Made by a program: the position numbers and the translations under genes. DNA of 64,000 bases from Ruminococcus sp. (GTDB lineage Bacteria; Bacillota; Clostridia; Oscillospirales; Ruminococcaceae), in assembly GCA_021770655.1 (NCBI GenBank), contig JAETQO010000006.1, forward strand, positions 62,001 to 126,000, given 5' to 3'. Shown piece by piece: positions 44,643-54,000 of the stretch (position 1 is its first letter; each line of letters starts with the position of its first letter). Under the pieces are notes generated by a model. The model saw only the letters and a list, made by a program, of their open reading frames with translations, did no database searches and was not told the DNA's origin.

Positions 44643-44675
44643 GCAAAAGCTCTCGCATTGCGGGAGCTTTTTTGT
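44643..44675 (+). terminator. terminator of surface-protein paralogue 2
   Basis: AAAAGCTCTCGC/GCGGGAGCTTTTTT stem with T-run. Confidence 0.85.
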
Positions 44676-44751
44676 GTATTATGCACGATAAAGTAATCGT
44701 TATCTGTGAAAAATACACGAAAAAATCTGTTCATATTGTGCAAATATGATA

Positions 44752-44780
44752 TTGAAATCAGTAACGGGTTGTGCTATAAT
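44752..44780 (+). promoter_or_regulatory. sigma-A promoter of the Thr-rich lipoprotein gene
   Basis: TTGAAA, 17-bp spacer, TATAAT. A CGGGAC/GTCCCG hairpin at 44800-44818 lies in the leader just before the ribosome-binding site. Confidence 0.85.
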
Positions 44781-44840
44781 GTAAAAGTAAATATAGTTGC
44801 GGGACAAACCATGTCCCGACAGTCAATGGAGGTTATTAAA

Positions 44841-45713
44841 ATGAAAAAGATTTTGGCATGTACGCTTGCGCTTACTATGACAGCTGCAATGCTTACTTCA
44901 TGCGGCAATTCTGACGATTCTTCGTCTTCAAAGGCTGCTGAAACAACAAAAGAAACTACTACAACCACAACTGAAGCAACAACGACTACGGCTGCCACTG
45001 AAGAGTCTGTTGCCGAATCCACAGCTGAGTCTACCGGCGATTCTGCCGCTGCGGAGGCTAAGGATATTTCTGAAATGCCTGCAACTCTGAAGAACTATGA
45101 AGAGGCTTCAGTCAAATTCTCTGCAGATAAGACTGCTGAAGATTACGGATTTGCCCCTATGGCTGAGAACGACTTTGAAGACACTGATGAGTCTCATGTA
45201 GAGCTTGCTATTGAGGAAGTTGCCGGAGTACCTATGATGAAGGTAACAATTCTTGATAAAGACGAGTACGACACATATAAAATTCCTAAGGTTAGATTTG
45301 ATATGTCCAAGCTCTTCGAAGGCCAGACAGAGGATCTGCCTAAGATCTTCACAGTCAAGATGGACGTTGTTTCCAAGGCGATCGGCAATTTTACCGCTGA
45401 TGACGGTACAGAGTCCCTCGTTCCTGGTAACTTCATGGGCGCATTCGTTACACAGCCCGGTAAAGATCCGGACAGCCTTGGCTGGAATCAGCTTTATGAA
45501 TTCGGCGAAGCTGAGTGGACTTCCGAATGGGGTTCTTATGAGCTCGTTATGAGACCTGGCATCAAGCCGGATGCAGTATTTGTTGATACAGATACACCAC
45601 AGTATCTCACAATTATGAGATGGGGAATTCCTAACGATGCTTGTTTCTACATTGCTGATATTCGTTTTGAGGACGAGGACGGCAACGTTATTGCTTGCAA
45701 GAACTTCCAGTAA
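44841..45713 (+). CDS. Thr-rich-linker lipoprotein with beta-sandwich-like C-terminal domain
   Basis: 290 residues from ATG 44841 with GGAGG upstream. Lipobox LTSC at about residue 21, a Ser/Thr/Glu-rich linker to residue 80, then a 200-residue domain (VAGVPMMKVTILD, YKIPKVRFDM, WGSYELVMRPG, FYIADIRFEDEDG). The last segment looks like the edge strands of a carbohydrate-binding beta-sandwich, but I cannot assign a family. Surface-located. Confidence 0.75.
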   Translation: MKKILACTLALTMTAAMLTSCGNSDDSSSSKAAETTKETTTTTTEATTTTAATEESVAESTAESTGDSAAAEAKDISEMPATLKNYEEASVKFSADKTAEDYGFAPMAENDFEDTDESHVELAIEEVAGVPMMKVTILDKDEYDTYKIPKVRFDMSKLFEGQTEDLPKIFTVKMDVVSKAIGNFTADDGTESLVPGNFMGAFVTQPGKDPDSLGWNQLYEFGEAEWTSEWGSYELVMRPGIKPDAVFVDTDTPQYLTIMRWGIPNDACFYIADIRFEDEDGNVIACKNFQ

Positions 45714-45730
45714 TATTTTACGGATATATA

Positions 45731-45766
45731 AAATCCTGCGAAAGCCAAAAGCTTCGCAGGATTTTT
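45731..45766 (+). terminator. terminator of the Thr-rich lipoprotein gene
   Basis: AAATCCTGCGAA/TTCGCAGGATTT stem with T-run. Confidence 0.9.
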
Positions 45767-45767
45767 T

Positions 45768-45817
45768 TGTAACACCGTAAACAAAGCCGACCGGCAGTAT
45801 CCAGGCAGTGTTGCTTT
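45768..45817. repeat. degenerate short family-1 derivative
   Basis: GTAACACCGTAAACAAAGCCG...CAGTGTTGC keeps the outer parts of the MITE ends with the interior lost. Confidence 0.5.
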
Positions 45818-46314
45818 TATGAAAACTTTACCTCCAACTCAGAAGATACGCTGAGTGAACAAAGCTTTCCCTTTTTCATTTTGGCGGTAAAATCCTGCCC
45901 TTTCACGTCTCCGCTAACGGTTATTGTTCCCTTATCGTTCTGCATATAGTCCACATCTTTTTGTGATATTATTTTTTCTATGACCGAGGAGGTGAGAGTC
46001 ACGGCGGAGCTTTCCGGAATATTCGCTCTGTCGGTTTTGTATTTAAGTCCCATAAATTCTAGCTCTGCACTGTCGCCCGAACAGGTCATTACCATTCCTT
46101 CTATCGTTTCGGGAGCGGTAAATTCGCACTCCCAGATGTCCGCTCCGTTTCGGGTAAGGTTTGCGGTATACTCAGTTCCGTCCACCGTCATTGTTGCCTG
46201 CGCTTTGAAATTTTCATCAAGCTTTACAGGCTTTGCAGTTTTTTCACTGCTCCCGCAGGAACAAAGCATTATTCCGGCAAGCAGCGGCAAAATAGCGCAA
46301 GTTAGTTTTCTCAT
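45817..46314 (-). CDS. small lipoprotein
   Basis: 165 residues from ATG 46314 (GGAG 8 bp upstream; the longer TTG frame start is unlikely). Lipobox MLCSC near residue 19. The rest is beta-rich (QATMTVDGTEYTANLTRN, VSGDVKGQDFTAKMKKG). No family recognised; similar small lipoproteins are common in these genomes. Confidence 0.75.
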   Translation of the reverse strand: MRKLTCAILPLLAGIMLCSCGSSEKTAKPVKLDENFKAQATMTVDGTEYTANLTRNGADIWECEFTAPETIEGMVMTCSGDSAELEFMGLKYKTDRANIPESSAVTLTSSVIEKIISQKDVDYMQNDKGTITVSGDVKGQDFTAKMKKGKLCSLSVSSELEVKFS

Positions 46315-46349
46315 AGGCAATTCTCCTTTTTATATAGCATTAATTAAAA

Positions 46350-46380
46350 AGGCTTTCTTCTGATTTGAAGAAAGCCTTTG
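46350..46380 (-). terminator. hairpin between the small lipoprotein gene and nnr
   Basis: AAAGGCTTTCTTC/GAAGAAAGCCTTT stem with T on the minus strand, just after the nnr stop; it should end the nnr transcript. Confidence 0.8.
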
Positions 46381-46396
46381 ATATACGGTGAGGAGA

Positions 46397-47959
46397 TCAG
46401 TCCTCAAGCTTTTTGAGAAAATCGGGCAGAGTGTCAAGAATATCTGTGGCTATAACTCCGCGCTGTGAACGCTGAGCGCTTGCAAGCTCCGCTGTTTTGC
46501 CGAGGGTATAACTGCCAAGAGCCGCCGCCTCAAAGGGCTTGACTCCCTGAGCGATATATGAAGCTATTATTCCTGCCAGCATATCGCCCGAACCGCCTTT
46601 TGAAAGAGCAGTATTTCCCGACAAAACCACTGCCGCCCGTTTGCCGTGACAGACAATGGTTTCCGCGCTTTTAGAAACAACTGTAACTCCGTATTTTTCC
46701 GCAAGAGAGTAAGCAAATCCATACCTGTCCGACAGTATCTCCGCCGCCGACGTTTTGCAGAGCCTTGCAAGCTCAGCAGGATGCGGGGTAAGCGTTACCG
46801 TATTTTTCTTCTTCAACAGTATATCTATATTCGGACAAAGTGAATTTATTCCGTCTGCGTCCAGAACTATAGGAATATCCGCATTTTCGATAAGCTCCGC
46901 CACAAGCTTTTCCGTTTCCGCCGTGTGACCCAGTCCACAGCCGATCAGCAGGCACTGTGCGCCCTTACACTTTTCAAGAATTTTAACGGCATTTTCAGAT
47001 GTCATAAAACCGTTGCTGTCGGTATTCATTGCAGAATACGTACATTCCAGTATTCTTGAGGACAGCGAGTTAATCGCGCTTTGCGCAGTACACAAATTTA
47101 CAAGACCTACGCCCGTTCTCATTGCCGACAGTACGGTCAATCCTGCCGCGCCGACATAACTTTCCGAGCCGCATACGCTAACGATTCTGCCGAAGGTACC
47201 TTTATGACCATACGGTACTCTCTCAGGCAAATCGGCTTTGGCGTCCTCAAAATTGTAATCGGTCACGGTATATTCCAGCATATCTTCGCATTGTTCAGGG
47301 ATACCAATATCCTCGCAGATAATAAATCGTCCACCCCTGCCCGAAAAATGTCTGGCAGGCGAAAGCATAAGTCCCAGCTTTTTTCTGTGAAAGGTCACGG
47401 TTTCATCGGCGTCAAAGGCAAGGCCGTCCGCTTGTCCGTTTCCTGCGTTTACCCCCGAAGGCACATCGCAGGCGATTTTAAATCCTCGGCATTTTCTGCA
47501 CGCCTCAAAAATCGGCTTTATACTGTCCCTAAGATTTCCGTGAAAGCCTGTGCCGAAAATGCAGTCCGCCAGAATAGACGCGTTTTCAATAATCCCCACT
47601 GCGCCCTGCTCATTGGCAGACAAAACTCTTATACTTTTGTCAAGCCTGTCAAACGCCGCTTTTGAAAGCTCCGTATCCGGCTGTCCGCAGCAAAGCAGTA
47701 TAACAGGTTCAACGCCGTTTTCAAGCAGTATATTTGCCGCCACAAGTCCGTCGCCGCCGTTGTTGCCCTTGCCGATAAGCAGGACTGCTTCCCTTTTCTT
47801 ATCCTTGAACGGACCGTCGAAAATGGTGTTCACAGAGTTAAGAATGTGATGAGCAAGCCTTTCGCCGGCGTTATCCATAAGCTTTGCAAGACTCACACCG
47901 TACTTTTCGGACTGATGCTCGCAGAATGTCATCTGCTCCACCGTCAATATCCTGTTCAT
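46397..47959 (-). CDS. nnr: bifunctional NAD(P)H-hydrate repair enzyme (epimerase/dehydratase)
   Basis: 520 residues from ATG 47959 (AAAGGAGG upstream). The N-terminal YjeF domain (1-215; VLLIGKGNNGGDGL, FGTGFHG) epimerises NAD(P)HX. The C-terminal ribokinase-like domain (235-515; GRIVSVCGS, LTPHPAEL, SGNTALSKGGSGDMLAG) dehydrates it with ADP. Repairs damaged nicotinamide cofactors. The start lies 4 bp from the acpS stop, so the genes are cotranscribed, as in many Firmicutes. Confidence 0.95.
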   Translation of the reverse strand: MNRILTVEQMTFCEHQSEKYGVSLAKLMDNAGERLAHHILNSVNTIFDGPFKDKKREAVLLIGKGNNGGDGLVAANILLENGVEPVILLCCGQPDTELSKAAFDRLDKSIRVLSANEQGAVGIIENASILADCIFGTGFHGNLRDSIKPIFEACRKCRGFKIACDVPSGVNAGNGQADGLAFDADETVTFHRKKLGLMLSPARHFSGRGGRFIICEDIGIPEQCEDMLEYTVTDYNFEDAKADLPERVPYGHKGTFGRIVSVCGSESYVGAAGLTVLSAMRTGVGLVNLCTAQSAINSLSSRILECTYSAMNTDSNGFMTSENAVKILEKCKGAQCLLIGCGLGHTAETEKLVAELIENADIPIVLDADGINSLCPNIDILLKKKNTVTLTPHPAELARLCKTSAAEILSDRYGFAYSLAEKYGVTVVSKSAETIVCHGKRAAVVLSGNTALSKGGSGDMLAGIIASYIAQGVKPFEAAALGSYTLGKTAELASAQRSQRGVIATDILDTLPDFLKKLED

Positions 47960-47963
47960 TTTT

Positions 47964-48341
47964 TCAGTCCTCCTTTTCATAGGCGATCACTACCGCCGAC
48001 GCTATATCCTTTATATGGGAAAGCGAAACGGAAAATTCAAGTCCTCTCTCCTCTGCGATCCTCAGCGCATTTCCCGTAAGCTCCAAATAAGGACAGCCTC
48101 GCTCGTCTCTCAGACATGACACCTCGTTAAGTCCGAACCCCTCGACGCCCGTTCCGAGACATTTCCCAAAGCATTCCTTTGCCGCCCAGTTGGCCGCCAT
48201 TGATTCATAAGGATTCTTTTTCTGTGAAAAAAGGGCTAGCTCCTTTTCGGAGTAAACCCTTTCGCAGAAACGTCGGCTTTGACAGCTTTTTTTAATCCTG
48301 TCTGTCTCGATCAAATCGGTACCGGCATATATTCTTCTCAT
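47964..48341 (-). CDS. acpS: holo-[acyl-carrier-protein] synthase
   Basis: 125 residues. The IYAGTDLIETDRI start carries the metal-binding Asp, and the middle AANWAAKECFGKCLGTG is the family signature. Attaches phosphopantetheine from CoA to acyl carrier proteins. Lies between a DUF gene and nnr in one operon. Confidence 0.95.
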   Translation of the reverse strand: MRRIYAGTDLIETDRIKKSCQSRRFCERVYSEKELALFSQKKNPYESMAANWAAKECFGKCLGTGVEGFGLNEVSCLRDERGCPYLELTGNALRIAEERGLEFSVSLSHIKDIASAVVIAYEKED

Positions 48342-48342
48342 T

Positions 48343-48849
48343 TTATTTCCTCAGCGTTCTTGGAAGTGCAGGCTTTACAAGAGCCAGCATATCCTCGTCG
48401 GGAGTAAAGATCACTGTTGTCTCTCCCAGACTTTTGTGGTTGAAATTTATGTAATAATCCGTCTGCTCGCTGTCGCAGGCGCAGACAAGCACCAGCGTTC
48501 TTCCGTCGGGAGTCTCAAAATCCTCACCTGCAACGCCAAAGTCGGTCGCCGCACCGCATCGGAAAGTGATAAGGCGTTTCCTTGAACGCTGAGCGGTTAT
48601 CTTATCCACGTCTATCTCTCCGTTCGTAAAAATGTACTCGTACTCAACATCCAGCCTTGTTATGAAGTAATAACCGCCGTAGAGCGACAGAGCGGCAAAG
48701 AATATCCCGAATACGGAAAACTGTGTTCCGAACGGGAAAATAAAGCATAACGCCGCAAGAGCCACGCTTGCTATCATAATAAAAAGCTTAGCGAGCTTAT
48801 CATTTTTTGTCGGTTGTTTGCGAACTATCTGTTCCTTAAAACTATCCAT
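48343..48849 (-). CDS. DUF6106-like membrane protein
   Basis: 168 residues from ATG 48849 (GGAGG upstream). Two transmembrane helices (21-63) precede a PH-like beta-rich cytosolic part (YEYIFTNGEIDVDKITAQRSRKRL) with the feel of a membrane-linked PH domain. First gene of the acpS-nnr operon, 1 bp from acpS. Function unknown. Confidence 0.7.
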   Translation of the reverse strand: MDSFKEQIVRKQPTKNDKLAKLFIMIASVALAALCFIFPFGTQFSVFGIFFAALSLYGGYYFITRLDVEYEYIFTNGEIDVDKITAQRSRKRLITFRCGAATDFGVAGEDFETPDGRTLVLVCACDSEQTDYYINFNHKSLGETTVIFTPDEDMLALVKPALPRTLRK

Positions 48850-48914
48850 TTTTTGTCCTCCGAAAATCAAACTTAATATTATGGGCATTATCGCCCGAAT
48901 TACGAATTATATTT

Positions 48915-48943
48915 ATGATAACACAATCACACGGGAATTTCAA
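48915..48943 (-). promoter_or_regulatory. sigma-A promoter of the DUF6106-acpS-nnr operon
   Basis: Minus-strand TTGAAA, 17-bp spacer, TATCAT. Confidence 0.75.
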
Positions 48944-49019
48944 GTGATTTATTATGAAAAACACTCAAATCAATTTTGACGATCAAATCAAAGCTGAATA
49001 ACATTTTTGATGCCGAAAA

Positions 49020-49652
49020 CTATCCCACCGTTCCCAGCAGTTCTTTCATTACCCAGCCTTCGTTTTTTTCATAAGTAACATAGACCCATATGTTGCCGTC
49101 CGAATCGGACTTCTCGCCGCTTCCCGTTACGTTCTTCCCGTCCGGTATCTGAATCTGAACATCATATTTTTTAGAGGGTCCGAAACGAAGATTCAGATAT
49201 GTAGTATCCGACTTCACCTTATAGGGAATAGAGTCGGGATATTTCAGCTCATCTGTCAAAGGATAAAGCGCGTCTTTCTTAAATTTGGTGGTAGTGGTTT
49301 TCTTGGTAGCAGTCGTTTCCGAAGTAGTAGTTGCGGACGTGGTCGTTGTCCTTTTAGTGGCGGTGGCGATAATATCCCAGTCGTAACCGTCATCTATGCT
49401 TACATCATCGTTTTCAAGTGTTCCCGCCGTCACCGATGTGGTGGTGGTATATCCCTCATAGTCCTCGTCGTCTTTGTCATATTTTCCGTTGAATGTGGCG
49501 GTCTTGGTCGTTTCGATGACCCTTTGTGCGGCGCTCTCCGTCTGAGCTTCGGACTCCGACGGCGAATCGTCAATGGTCGGAAAAGCGCAGGAGCCAAAGG
49601 TAAGCAAAACTGCGCAAGCCGCCGTTATAAGTGCAGTATATTTCTTTAACAT
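49020..49652 (-). CDS. SH3b-domain lipoprotein
   Basis: About 210 residues from ATG 49652. Lipobox FGSC near residue 21, a long Thr/Ser-rich low-complexity linker (30-140), then an SH3b domain (DTTYLNLRFGPSKKYDVQIQIPDG ... GWVMKELLG, 150-210). SH3b domains bind peptidoglycan. It may be cotranscribed with the amidohydrolase 26 bp upstream. Confidence 0.8.
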   Translation of the reverse strand: MLKKYTALITAACAVLLTFGSCAFPTIDDSPSESEAQTESAAQRVIETTKTATFNGKYDKDDEDYEGYTTTTSVTAGTLENDDVSIDDGYDWDIIATATKRTTTTSATTTSETTATKKTTTTKFKKDALYPLTDELKYPDSIPYKVKSDTTYLNLRFGPSKKYDVQIQIPDGKNVTGSGEKSDSDGNIWVYVTYEKNEGWVMKELLGTVG

Positions 49653-49678
49653 TTTCCTCACTCTTTCAAAATTTACAT

Positions 49679-50470
49679 TTACAAGCCCAGCAGTCTTTCT
49701 GCATTTTTTCCGAGAATTTTTTCTTTATCGCTCTCGGATATACCCATTCTGAGTATCTTCTCTTTTATAAGGTAGGAGCTGTCCCACGGACAGTCGCTTG
49801 CGAACAGTATCCTGTCCGCACCGTGCTTTTCAATGACCATCTGCATAAGCTCGTCGGGACACTCGGAAGTGAACGCCGTGTCAAAATAGACCTCTCCGTC
49901 AACGCCTGCAAGCTTATCCAGAACCTCCTGCCACATACAGTTTGCGCCGAGATGAGCCAGCACCGTTTTGAGATTCGGATGCTTTTTTATCATTTTAAGC
50001 GTTCTTTCCGGCGTACAGTGTATCGTATCTGGGGAAAGGCTGTCGTAACCTGCGTGAAACACAACAGGCAGTCCCGACCTTTCGATAGCGTCGTAAACGG
50101 GATCCATTTTCTCGTCATCAATAAAAAAGTCCTGATAATCGGGATGGAGCTTTATTCCGTGAAGTCCCATTGTCTTTATGCGCTCAAGCTCCTCCTCATA
50201 GTCCTCGGCGTCGGGGTGTATACTGCCGAAGGAAATAAATTTTTCTCCGTCCTGCTCTTTTGACCAATCGTTTATGATTGTCTGCTGGGAGGGCTTGGTT
50301 GCTATGGGAAGAAGGACCCCCTTATCCACTCCCCATTCGTCTAAGCGCTTTACGGTTTCCTCCGTAAGACCTCTTGTGAACGGCACGATACCGCAAAGGC
50401 CCTGGAGCTTTTCGATCGCTTTTTCCGCTACCTTGGGATTGAAAGCATGGACGTGAAAATCAATTATCAT
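49679..50470 (-). CDS. amidohydrolase-family metal-dependent hydrolase
   Basis: 263 residues from ATG 50470. TIM-barrel amidohydrolase-2 pattern: MIIDFHVHAFNP (HxH), GIKLHPDYQ (third ligand), PVVFHAGYD, TVLAHLGAN and FASDCPWDSS (Asp). Reaction (decarboxylase or hydrolase) cannot be told. Confidence 0.85.
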   Translation of the reverse strand: MIIDFHVHAFNPKVAEKAIEKLQGLCGIVPFTRGLTEETVKRLDEWGVDKGVLLPIATKPSQQTIINDWSKEQDGEKFISFGSIHPDAEDYEEELERIKTMGLHGIKLHPDYQDFFIDDEKMDPVYDAIERSGLPVVFHAGYDSLSPDTIHCTPERTLKMIKKHPNLKTVLAHLGANCMWQEVLDKLAGVDGEVYFDTAFTSECPDELMQMVIEKHGADRILFASDCPWDSSYLIKEKILRMGISESDKEKILGKNAERLLGL

Positions 50471-50509
50471 ATAGGTTACATCTCTTTCCAAAAATACTGT
50501 TCAACAGTT

Positions 50510-50538
50510 ATTATACCACATTTTCGCCGTTATTTCAA
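50510..50538 (-). promoter_or_regulatory. sigma-A promoter of the amidohydrolase gene
   Basis: Minus-strand TTGAAA, 17-bp spacer, TATAAT. A small palindrome ACTGTTGAACAGT lies at the probable transcription start. Confidence 0.8.
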
Positions 50539-50598
50539 TAAATTGCTCAGTTTTTCACAGCTTTTTCATTTTTGACATAAGTTTCTGGTCGGAACTAT

Positions 50599-50648
50599 TA
50601 AGGCAGCACCGTACAAAGGCGTTAGCCGGTGATTGTGCGTTGTTGCCT
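50599..50648. repeat. short family-1 derivative
   Basis: TTAAGGCAGCACCGTACAAAGGCGTTAGCC...TTGTTGCCT: outer MITE ends directly joined, interior absent. Lies between the MATE terminator and the divergent promoter. Confidence 0.65.
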
Positions 50649-50650
50649 AA

Positions 50651-50686
50651 AAAATGCGTTTACCCCCGAAACAGGATAAACGCACG
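50651..50686 (-). terminator. terminator of the MATE gene
   Basis: Minus-strand TGCGTTTA/TAAACGCA stem followed by six T. Confidence 0.8.
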
Positions 50687-50690
50687 GCTT

Positions 50691-52052
50691 TTATTCTTCA
50701 TCCATAGGTACGATCTCGATCTTATACGCTCTTCTGAGAAACAAAAGCGATACGATTATGGAAACGACCTCTGCGATCGGGAACGCCCACCATATTGCGG
50801 AAAGCTTTCCCGTAAGCGAAAGCAGATAAGCCACAGGCAACAGGACTATAAGCTGTCTTGTAAAGGAAATAAGCATTGACGAAAAACCTCTGCCGAGAGC
50901 CTGCAATGATGAAATTATTATAATATCGAATCCTGCAAGAATGAAATGCACGCTTATTATTTTCAGCGCGGTAACGCCTATATCCATCATCTGGTCGCCC
51001 GCGTCGAAAAGTCTGAGCAGTTGTTCGGGGAAAAACTGCATTACTATCGTTCCCACGACCATAATAGATACGGAGAATATCATAGCGTATTTCATAGCGC
51101 CTGTAACTCTTTTTTTCTTTCTTGCTCCGAAATTGTACGCTATTATCGGGATAAGTCCGTTGTTAAGACCGAAAACGGGCATGAACACAAAGCTTTGCAG
51201 TTTGAAATAAACGCCCAGCACAGCCGCCGCCGTATTTGTAAAGCCGATAAGTATCTGGTTCATACCGTATGTCATTATCGACGAAATGGACTGCATCAAG
51301 ATCGACGGCAGTCCCACGGCGTATATCTTCTTGATTATTTTCAGATCCGGCTTATATTTTCTCAGATTTACGGTTATCTCGTTGTTGAACTTCAGATTGA
51401 AGAACAATCCGATAACAGCCGCAGTAAACTGTCCTATACAGGTAGCTATTGCCGCGCCTGTTACTCCCATTTTCGGGAAAAAGCCTAAACCGAAGATAAA
51501 GCAGGGGTCTAAAACAATATTTATCACTGCGCCGATACCCTGAGTATACATTGAATAAATAGTCTTACCCGTTGCCTGCAAAAGCTTTTCCATGGTCATC
51601 TGGCAAAACAGTCCGATACTGAAAAGGCTGATGACCGACAGGTACTCTTCGCCGTAAAGAACTATCTTTGCGCTGTCGGTCTGAGAACGGAAAAACACAC
51701 CTGTAAAGAACGCTCCGAAAATCACGAATATCACGAAGTTTACAAGGCAAAGGAAAATTCCGTTATTAGCCGCCCTGTTCGCCTGCTCAAAATTCTTTTC
51801 GCCCAGCGATTTCGACAGCAATGCGTTGATACCTACGCCTGTTCCCGCACCCAGCGCTATCATAAGATTCTGCACCGGAAACGCCAGCGATACCGCTGTC
51901 AAAGCGTCCTCGCTTATCTTTGCGACGAAAACGCTGTCAACCACATTATAAAGCGCCTGAACGAGCATCGATATCATTATAGGCAGCGACATTGTGAACA
52001 GAAGTCTGCCTATAGGCTCTGTTCCCATTTTGTTTTCTCTGTTAATATCCAT
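50691..52052 (-). CDS. MATE family multidrug/Na+ antiporter
   Basis: 453 residues from ATG 52052. Twelve-helix MATE pattern with the N-terminal PIMISMLVQALYNVVDSVFVAKIS, AAIATCIGQ and the second-half repeat beginning near 235. Exports drugs or metabolites using an ion gradient. Monocistronic. Upstream -10 TATAAT at 52101-52106 with no clear -35. Confidence 0.93.
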   Translation of the reverse strand: MDINRENKMGTEPIGRLLFTMSLPIMISMLVQALYNVVDSVFVAKISEDALTAVSLAFPVQNLMIALGAGTGVGINALLSKSLGEKNFEQANRAANNGIFLCLVNFVIFVIFGAFFTGVFFRSQTDSAKIVLYGEEYLSVISLFSIGLFCQMTMEKLLQATGKTIYSMYTQGIGAVINIVLDPCFIFGLGFFPKMGVTGAAIATCIGQFTAAVIGLFFNLKFNNEITVNLRKYKPDLKIIKKIYAVGLPSILMQSISSIMTYGMNQILIGFTNTAAAVLGVYFKLQSFVFMPVFGLNNGLIPIIAYNFGARKKKRVTGAMKYAMIFSVSIMVVGTIVMQFFPEQLLRLFDAGDQMMDIGVTALKIISVHFILAGFDIIIISSLQALGRGFSSMLISFTRQLIVLLPVAYLLSLTGKLSAIWWAFPIAEVVSIIVSLLFLRRAYKIEIVPMDEE

Positions 52053-52142
52053 ATCCTTACTTTCCACCTTAATATAACTTTATTATTCTCTAACCTTTTT
52101 ATTATAGCATATTTCGCTATGCTTTGCATGAATAATCTATTA

Positions 52143-52157
52143 AGGCAATACCGCAAA
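52143..52157 (+). repeat. solitary family-1 terminal repeat fragment
   Basis: TTAAGGCAATACCGC-like end, followed directly by the terminator of the phosphatase gene. Confidence 0.45.
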
Positions 52158-52159
52158 AA

Positions 52160-52192
52160 ACTCCGCCGGCACAAATGCGGCGGAGTTCAAAT
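52160..52192 (-). terminator. terminator of cysK-phosphatase operon
   Basis: AACTCCGCCG/CGGCGGAGTT stem with a T-run on the minus strand. Confidence 0.85.
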
Positions 52193-52202
52193 CATTATAT
52201 GA

Positions 52203-52913
52203 TTATTTCTGAAATATCTCGGTAAAGTATCCCGAATTTGATATAGGCTCTCCCCCTGCGGCAAGGTGTTTTGTACAGCCCATGACGTGACAGCGGAAAA
52301 ATCCCACATCGCCCTGTCTTTCCTCACAGCCCAGAACCGTTACGGAGGTCGGCGAAAGGTTAAAGCCGTGCCACATATTTACCGCAGAGATACCGAGCAG
52401 ATGACCGATTATCACCATCGAAACCGCAAAATGACAAAAGAACACAACCGTATCGTCTTTATGCTCCTTAACAGTGAACATTCCGTTTTCATGAATATAG
52501 CCGTATTTTGCCAGCAGTCCGTCTATACCGTCCTGCACCCATTTCACTTTTTCTTCCACGTCGCCGCGCTGCATAAACTCGGTCTTATACCACTTGTTGC
52601 GGTCGTAAAATTCCTCCTTATCCGCCCAGACGGTAGGATTCATATCCCAAGGGATATTCTTGTTATGCTCCTCACAGGGCGGAACAGTTCCGCTGAATTC
52701 TCTCAGCCAGTCGAGGGTCTCGGCAATCCTGCCGCAGGCTTTCAGCGAATAATCGGCGGTCTCCTGCGCTCTTCCCAGCGGAGAAACGTAAAAGTCCGTA
52801 ACGTCCCAGCCCTTAACCCTTTCGGCAAGAAGCGCCGCTTCCCTCCTGCCCTTTTCGGTAAGACAGTCGTTCACATAATCGGGGTCGCCGTGTCTGATAA
52901 AAATAAGCCGCAT
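52203..52913 (-). CDS. histidine phosphatase family protein
   Basis: 236 residues with the RHG motif FIRHGDPDY at residues 5-13 and the second His in FFCHFAVS near residue 170; LTEKGRREA is also typical. Phosphoglycerate-mutase-like fold; substrate unknown. It lies 11 bp behind cysK, in the same operon. Confidence 0.9.
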   Translation of the reverse strand: MRLIFIRHGDPDYVNDCLTEKGRREAALLAERVKGWDVTDFYVSPLGRAQETADYSLKACGRIAETLDWLREFSGTVPPCEEHNKNIPWDMNPTVWADKEEFYDRNKWYKTEFMQRGDVEEKVKWVQDGIDGLLAKYGYIHENGMFTVKEHKDDTVVFFCHFAVSMVIIGHLLGISAVNMWHGFNLSPTSVTVLGCEERQGDVGFFRCHVMGCTKHLAAGGEPISNSGYFTEIFQK

Positions 52914-52924
52914 AATCCCCTCCG

Positions 52925-53854
52925 TTAATCGTCAAAAAGCGGAGTAGAGAAATATCTTTCCGCCGTGTCGGGAAGAACGGTAACTACGGTCTTTCCCTTA
53001 CCGAGCTTTTTCGCCAGCTTTTTTGCGGCGGCAACGTTAGTACCGCTGGAAATCCCGCACATTATGCCCTCCAGACGTGCAAGCTCCTTGGCGGTCGTTA
53101 TTGCCTCCTCATCGGACACAACATAAATGTTATCATATATCCCTCTGTTGAGATTATCGGGGATTATGCCGTCGCCTATGCCCATTTGCAGATGAGTTCC
53201 CACCGTTCCGCCTGCAAGTATAGCGGCGTGTTCAGGCTCTACAGCCCATATCTCAAGCTCGGGATTAAGGGCGTGGAGTACCTCTCCTATACCGCTTATG
53301 GTGCCGCCTGTGCCTATACCCGAACAGAATCCGTGTATAGGACCTCCCACCTGCTCGGCTATTTCAAGACCGGTGTGGTGCTTATGTACCTGCGGATTTG
53401 CAGGATTGGAAAACTGCTGAGGCACAAAGACCATAGGGTCTTCCGCCGCCATTTTCTCCGCAGTCTTAACACATTCGTCGATACATTCGCCGATATTTCC
53501 CGCATCGTGGATAAGTATTACTTCTGCGCCGTAATGCGCCACAAGCTTTCTGCGCTCCTCGCTTACCGAATCGGGCATAATGATAATAGTTTTATATCCC
53601 TTTACCGCGCCCACAAGCGCAAGTCCTATTCCCTGATTTCCCGAAGTCGGTTCAACAATTACGGTATCCTTATTTATAAGGCCCTTCTGTTCTGCGTCGC
53701 AGATCATATTGTAAGCCGTACGGGTCTTTATCGAGCCGCCCACGTTAAGACCCTCGAACTTCACAAGTATCTGCGCAGAATCGGGATCGGACATTCTGTT
53801 CAGTCTTACCATAGGAGTATGACCTATACATTCAAGAACGTTATCGTATATCAT
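52925..53854 (-). CDS. cysK: cysteine synthase A
   Basis: 309 residues. The PLP lysine is in NVGGSIKTRTAYNMI, phosphate-binding loop PTSGNQGIGLALV, GTGGTISG, and the C-terminal SSGTNVAAAKK. Makes cysteine from O-acetylserine and sulfide. The lysine context is S-I-K-T-R, a common variant. Strong promoter at 53938-53966 with a leader of about 85 bp and GGAGG before the ATG. Confidence 0.95.
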   Translation of the reverse strand: MIYDNVLECIGHTPMVRLNRMSDPDSAQILVKFEGLNVGGSIKTRTAYNMICDAEQKGLINKDTVIVEPTSGNQGIGLALVGAVKGYKTIIIMPDSVSEERRKLVAHYGAEVILIHDAGNIGECIDECVKTAEKMAAEDPMVFVPQQFSNPANPQVHKHHTGLEIAEQVGGPIHGFCSGIGTGGTISGIGEVLHALNPELEIWAVEPEHAAILAGGTVGTHLQMGIGDGIIPDNLNRGIYDNIYVVSDEEAITTAKELARLEGIMCGISSGTNVAAAKKLAKKLGKGKTVVTVLPDTAERYFSTPLFDD

Positions 53855-53937
53855 GATATTTCCTCCGAAGAAAAAATTTAAAAGCGTGCAAAAGCTCAGC
53901 AGTGCATCGCCTTGCGCTTTGAAAACACATTATTTTT

Positions 53938-53966
53938 ATTATACCACGAAAGCGTTCTTATTGCAA
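53938..53966 (-). promoter_or_regulatory. sigma-A promoter of cysK
   Basis: Minus-strand TTGCAA, 17-bp spacer, TATAAT. The leader is too short for a T-box. Confidence 0.85.
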
Positions 53967-54000
53967 GCAAAATATGATATTCCCGAAACAAATCCCGTTC

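Noticed and set aside
53855..53937. T-box or S-box in the cysK leader
   Set aside because: Leader of about 85 nt is too short and lacks the specifier-loop and T-box sequence.
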